A stretch of 64,000 nt of DNA from Perognathus longimembris pacificus (lineage: Eukaryota; Chordata; Mammalia; Rodentia; Heteromyidae). Below the pieces are notes generated by a model. It saw nothing but the letters and a program-made list of their open reading frames with translations. It had not been told where the DNA came from and did not search any database. Shown piece by piece: positions 60,544 to 64,000 of this stretch (position 1 is its first letter; each line of letters begins with the position of its first letter). The DNA lies in NCBI RefSeq assembly GCF_023159225.1, contig NC_063172.1, positions 36,274,832-36,338,831 on the forward strand, given 5' to 3'. Made by a program: the position numbers and the translations under genes.

Positions 60544-60744
60544 GGGCTGGGAATATGGCCTAGTGGCAAGAGTGCTTGCCTCATATACATGAAGCCCTGG
60601 GTTCGATTCCCCAGCACCACATATACAGAAAATGGCCAAGAGTGGCGCTGTGGCTCAAGTGGTAGAGTGCTAGCCTTGGGCAAAGAGAAGCCAGGAACAG
60701 TGCTCAGGCCCTGAGTCCAAGGCCCAGGACTGGCCAAAAAAAAA
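60544..60744 (+). mobile_element. ID-ID' dimer SINE, near consensus
   Basis: 'gggctgggaatatggcctag' head, B box, ID' half and A tail. Short duplication aaaatctt at 60536-60543 and 60745-60752. Confidence 0.93.
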
Positions 60745-60752
60745 AAAAATCT

Positions 60753-61195
60753 TTTCATGTAAAGGAAAAAAGACATCTTTTGGTTAGTAAAGCCTATTTA
60801 TTCCTCTTAATTTCATACTTTATCTAGTAACTGTATCTAGTATAAAAGTCTTAGGAACACATTACAAATACTCAATTGTTTTAATAAACAAAAATGTTTT
60901 CCTTCCTAAATGTAAACATCCAGTAAATAAAACATACATAATAGTCCAGATATAGCAAAACCAGAAATTCTTATGAAAGAGGTGTATTTGGTATACTTGG
61001 TGGCTAGGGTGGTTCTCTTAATACAAAATCACTTCAGCAAAAGAACTAGGTCATTATTATTTAGAACTGTATTCCTTCACTCAGTTACCTTAGTTGAGTA
61101 GAAAATCGTTAATTTCTGTGTAAATCTGCCTATACAATCAGGCCACAGAAAAGATGTGAAATAGATCTAATAGTCATTTAAGGCTAGAGAAAAGT
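60753..61195. other. Unassigned DNA, possibly part of the retrocopy 3' UTR
   Basis: No repeat recognised. The right part may be 3'-UTR of the minus-strand retrocopy at 61269-61474. Confidence 0.3.
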
Positions 61196-61268
61196 GTTTT
61201 CTTGAGACTTGGAGGCATTCGTCACTTTGTACTTGAAGGTATTCTTCCTCAGCGAACTTCTTTTCTAT

Positions 61269-61474
61269 TTAAAATAAAGCACAGGACCTGGGTTCCCGGA
61301 AGGGGTTGCTTCCTGCGGGAACGCCCACCAGCAGGGTATCCTTGCAGGCATTCTGTATGCAGTACTGCTGAAGTTTGCGGCTGCCTGGGAGACCTTGATC
61401 CGCTCCACGCCGGCCTCCAGCTTGAGTTGCTCCACCAGGCGCTGCAGGGCGCTGACGCTGGCCCCGGAGGACAT
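61269..61474 (-). pseudogene. GNG10: GNG10 processed pseudogene (G protein gamma-10 subunit)
   Basis: GNG10 is a 68-residue heterotrimeric G protein gamma subunit that pairs with G beta at the plasma membrane. The minus-strand frame from the ATG at 61474 reads [20 protein letters not shown] and on through [13 protein letters not shown], nearly the known GNG10 N-terminus. One base is then missing (after about 39 coding bases past LKLE). In the next frame the C-terminal part is recognisable (NPFREP block) and ends in a prenylation-type C-A-L-F followed by TAA at 61271-61269. Total length is 206 bases, exactly one short of 69 codons. There is no intron. The left end lacks a clear poly(A). Flanks agaaaatcgtta (61100-61111) and agaaaatcttta (61491-61502) are a possible target duplication. 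Confidence 0.88.
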
Positions 61475-61509
61475 GGCGGCGGCTGTCCTGAGAAAATCTT
61501 TATGGTTCT

Positions 61510-61670
61510 TATTCAGTTGCTCACATCTGTAACCCCAGAAGGCTCACATCTATAATCTGTGCAAGGGGCTATAGGTAGGCGAACTGATGGGCCAGAAAAA
61601 TTTGCTTGGGCAAAACCAATCAAGCATAAGGCTCTGCTTTCAAACCCTAGTACCACAAGAAAAAAGTAAA
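61510..61670 (+). repeat. Possible old 7SL/ID-type SINE
   Basis: 'gctcacatctgtaaccccag' resembles a 7SL head, and 'aaaccctagtaccacaagaa' a tRNA-like B-box end. Weak. Confidence 0.35.
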
Positions 61671-61989
61671 GAAAAACTTTTAACCAAAAGTAATTGATAG
61701 AATGCTTAGAAAATAAAATTTTAGCACGGAATGGTCACTTTACCTTCCAACAATAAAAGTAGATGAAACCTCTAAGATTTGATACTTTCACTATTTTCTC
61801 ATTATTGCACATATATACTATTTCTAAATATATAATATCTTATTTCCCATAACCCTTTGCCAACTGTCCTTCATGTTACTGAATGATCGTCTTTAAATGC
61901 ATCTTTTCAGATCTTCAGGGAAATCTGATTGCAACTGACACTTCTAATCAATCCTTCCAAAGCTGAGGCAGTAGTCTGAGTATCATTTA
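61671..61989. other. Unassigned DNA
   Basis: Nothing recognised. Confidence 0.3.
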
Positions 61990-62340
61990 AGTTCCTCAGT
62001 GTACTTTACAAGCCTGTGCATGATTTGAACCTGCTTAATTCTCCAGCTCCATCTCTCAGCCATGTCACTGTCAGGCTCTTATCGTTACTGCAGCTTTTCT
62101 GAATTTCTTTTCTTGCCTGAATCTTCCAGGCTTCTTACTTACCTTAGTGCCACACTTGAATCATCAGCCTTTCTTGATCTGTCTATTTAACTCCTGTTCA
62201 CCTGTTCCCTGCATGGGGTCTGATATTCCCTTTGACGTGACTAGAAGAGTCTTTCATCCAGCTCACATGCAGTTAAGTCTTTCTCCTCTATAAAGTGTAA
62301 TTTCCTCAGGATCAGAGACTGTGACTTCTCCCTTTTAATG
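61990..62340 (+). repeat. L2 LINE fragment
   Basis: 'ccagctccatctctcagcca', 'ttttcttgcctgaatcttcc', 'actcctgttcacctgttccc' and 'gtaatttcctcaggatcaga' follow the L2 3' region in sense order. Confidence 0.6.
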
Positions 62341-62389
62341 AATAACTTATCAAACTTCACTGGAGGCTGTAATGATTGGTAAGTTAAGT

Positions 62390-62590
62390 GCACAGAGATT
62401 GTGGATAAGAATGCCCAAGTTTCCAGTGTGGTTACTTTGCTGTGTGACCCAGTGAAAATTAATTACGCTTTCAGTGTCTTCATCTATACAGTGTGTGTTG
62501 AGAACTGAGGATTAAATAAAGTAACCATGTGTAGTATTTAGGACCCATTCAATGCATAGCCTATTGGTAGCTAGCATATTGGTCTTATCA
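62390..62590 (+). repeat. MIR SINE
   Basis: 'ctttgctgtgtgacccagtg', 'gtgtcttcatctatacagtg', 'ctgaggattaaataaagtaa' follow MIR order. Confidence 0.75.
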
Positions 62591-62679
62591 TTCTGGTTTC
62601 AGCTTTATTTGTAACTGACAACCACTCACTTATTCATAACACTTTGTTATATTATTATATCAAGTATAATGATTTTTTT

Positions 62680-62822
62680 TCAAGACTGGGGGTAGAGTGC
62701 TTATGTAGCATGGGCAAGGACATGGGTCATCACAAGAAAGAAAGAGAGATAGAGACAGAGAGGCAGGGAGACAGAGAGATAGAGAGAGATGGAAAAAGAG
62801 GGACAAAGAAAGAGAGAGAAGT
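62680..62822 (+). repeat. ID-like fragment leading into a GA-rich simple repeat
   Basis: 'gggggtagagtgcttatgta' and 'gcatgggcaaggacatgggt' resemble an old ID head at 62684-62735. 62740-62822 is GAGA/GACA-rich. Confidence 0.5.
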
Positions 62823-63394
62823 CTAATGATTTTTCAATCATCTCTTTAGTATCTTGTTTCCCAATTCGTGTTGTTACTAATGGCCATTTACTCAGTAAGT
62901 ATTTATTTTCCACTCTGATACAACAGAGAACTATGCTGAAAGTGCCCACTTCATTTTGTAAAGGGCTCTGAAAAAAATGGACCTGTCATAAAAATGATAG
63001 AACTGAGCAAAACACATCCTCCTTCAGAGTGCTCATAATAATAGCCTGTATTGAAGTTTAGACTGGGGGCTCTCTTGGGTCTTTCCACAGATGAAGAATA
63101 TGATTACAATTTCTGACTTAAAAAAATTCCAATTTGTGTGAGCTTTTTAAACCTCTTCATCACCTCACATAACTATTATGCAATCAAGATCAAAGGCAAT
63201 TTCTTATGAAAAAAAAAAGAGTAGTAACTCTACCATGAAGCTAGTGATTTCGTAAAAGTAGATCTTAAATCCAAACCTTATAAAAGAAATGACCAAGAAA
63301 AAAAAGATTCAAAATGCCAAAGACTTGAAAAGTCCAGTGAAAACCAATAGACATGATTGAATGTTATATACTTTATTTTTTTTCACCTTTTCTT
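62823..63394. other. Unassigned DNA
   Basis: No gene or repeat recognised. Confidence 0.3.
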
Positions 63395-63607
63395 AAAAGT
63401 ATGTTCCCCCCAAAAGAGTGAACCAATTCAGCAGTGCTATTCACCAGACACTTGGTTGGAAATGAACATACAACTTGGGGGGAAGAGGTTCAGGAGGGAA
63501 AAAAACTGGGAGAGAGTGAGAGGGGTGGTGACACTGTTCAAAAAGAAATTACCTAACTTGTGTAACCATAGCCCCCTGGGACATTGCTTTTACAATAAAA
63601 TTTAAAT
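63395..63607 (+). mobile_element. L1 3'-end fragment
   Basis: 'gagtgaaccaattcagcagt', 'cttggttggaaatgaacata', a GA-rich block and 'gcttttacaataaaatttaa'. Same family of tails as 39972-40132. Confidence 0.75.
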
Positions 63608-63814
63608 TAAGCTAATCACAATGATCTCCATAATATGGAAACAAGAGGGTTTTTTGTGGTTGTTTTCTTTATCTGCTTTTTTTTTTCTTTTTTCTTCTTA
63701 GTGTATAGCTTGCAGTCATTTCTTTTGTCTTTGCTTTTATTCTCCTCTGGTTTATTCCCTGTGGTCACAGTTTCTGATTTCATTACCATTTGTCTTGTAT
63801 ATAAGTTTATCTGA

Positions 63815-64000
63815 TTTGGGGAAGGGAAGGAGTATCACAGAAACATTGGGACAAAGGGTGAACCACTGCAACAGCAATACTCATTAGACACTTATTTGGA
63901 AATGAACTTTACAATTAAGGGAGGTGGGAGTGGGAGAAGGGAAATCAGAAGAAAATGAGGGAAGGTGTAATACTGCTTGAAAAGAAATGTACTCATTGCC
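63815..64000 (+). mobile_element. L1 3'-end fragment, cut by the window edge
   Basis: 'gatttggggaagggaaggag', 'gtgaaccactgcaacagcaa', 'atttggaaatgaactttaca' and 'aaagaaatgtactcattgcc', the same block order as its neighbour 200 bp upstream. The element continues beyond the window. Confidence 0.8.

Noticed and set aside
10650..60744. Regularly recurring repeats suggestive of an array
   Set aside because: Dispersed SINEs in both orientations with their own target duplications; not a CRISPR or satellite array. The genome is mammalian.
12376..60776. Recurring short frames with LASPGPWTQGLSTVPG-like peptides (12385, 23633, 33398, 39272, 60498)
   Set aside because: They are the translated ID-ID' SINE in different copies, not a protein family.

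Overview
This is a gene-poor, AT-rich stretch of mammalian nuclear DNA made mostly of interspersed repeats. No functional host protein-coding exon, rRNA or tRNA gene was recognised. The repeats point to a rodent, probably of the geomyoid (pocket mouse / kangaroo rat) lineage. That placement is inferred from two very abundant SINE families. One is an ID-ID' dimer (head 'ggctggggatatggcctag', second half 'gtggcgctgtggctcaagtg'). The other joins a 7SL/B1-type head ('tactcaggaggctgagatct') to the same ID' body. Older mammalian repeats (MIR, L2, MER5-type DNA transposon, a MaLR-type LTR, old L1) fill much of the rest.

Layout. 0-4.9 kb: GC-rich segment read on the minus strand, with an LTR, polypurine tract, a tRNA-Lys-type primer-binding site and a repeat-bearing leader. 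It is best explained as a decayed, non-coding ERVK-like provirus. 5-17 kb: scattered MIR, L2 and SINE copies in unassigned DNA. 17.5-21.4 kb: four minus-oriented L1 3' ends, one split by a 546-bp solo LTR with a perfect 6-bp target duplication. 22-34 kb: MER5-like element, a second solo LTR of the same family (542 bp, minus), a 5'-inverted L1, a MaLR LTR and simple repeats. 35.2-36.9 kb: broken class I (gammaretrovirus-like) pol fragment abutting an old inverted L1. 40.5-47.7 kb: full-length L1 with exact 15-bp target duplications, disabled ORF1 and ORF2, and an ID-dimer SINE in ORF2. 48-64 kb: L2, SINEs, a class I LTR, microsatellites, a GNG10 retrocopy with one frameshift, and L1 3' ends running off the right edge.

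No genes here work together as a pathway. The biology is that of selfish elements inserting into each other. The most distinctive signal is an ERVK-like LTR family present three times. All three copies share an upstream promoter module, and two of them keep nearly identical spacing of TGACATCAC, CCGCCATTAC and TATA.
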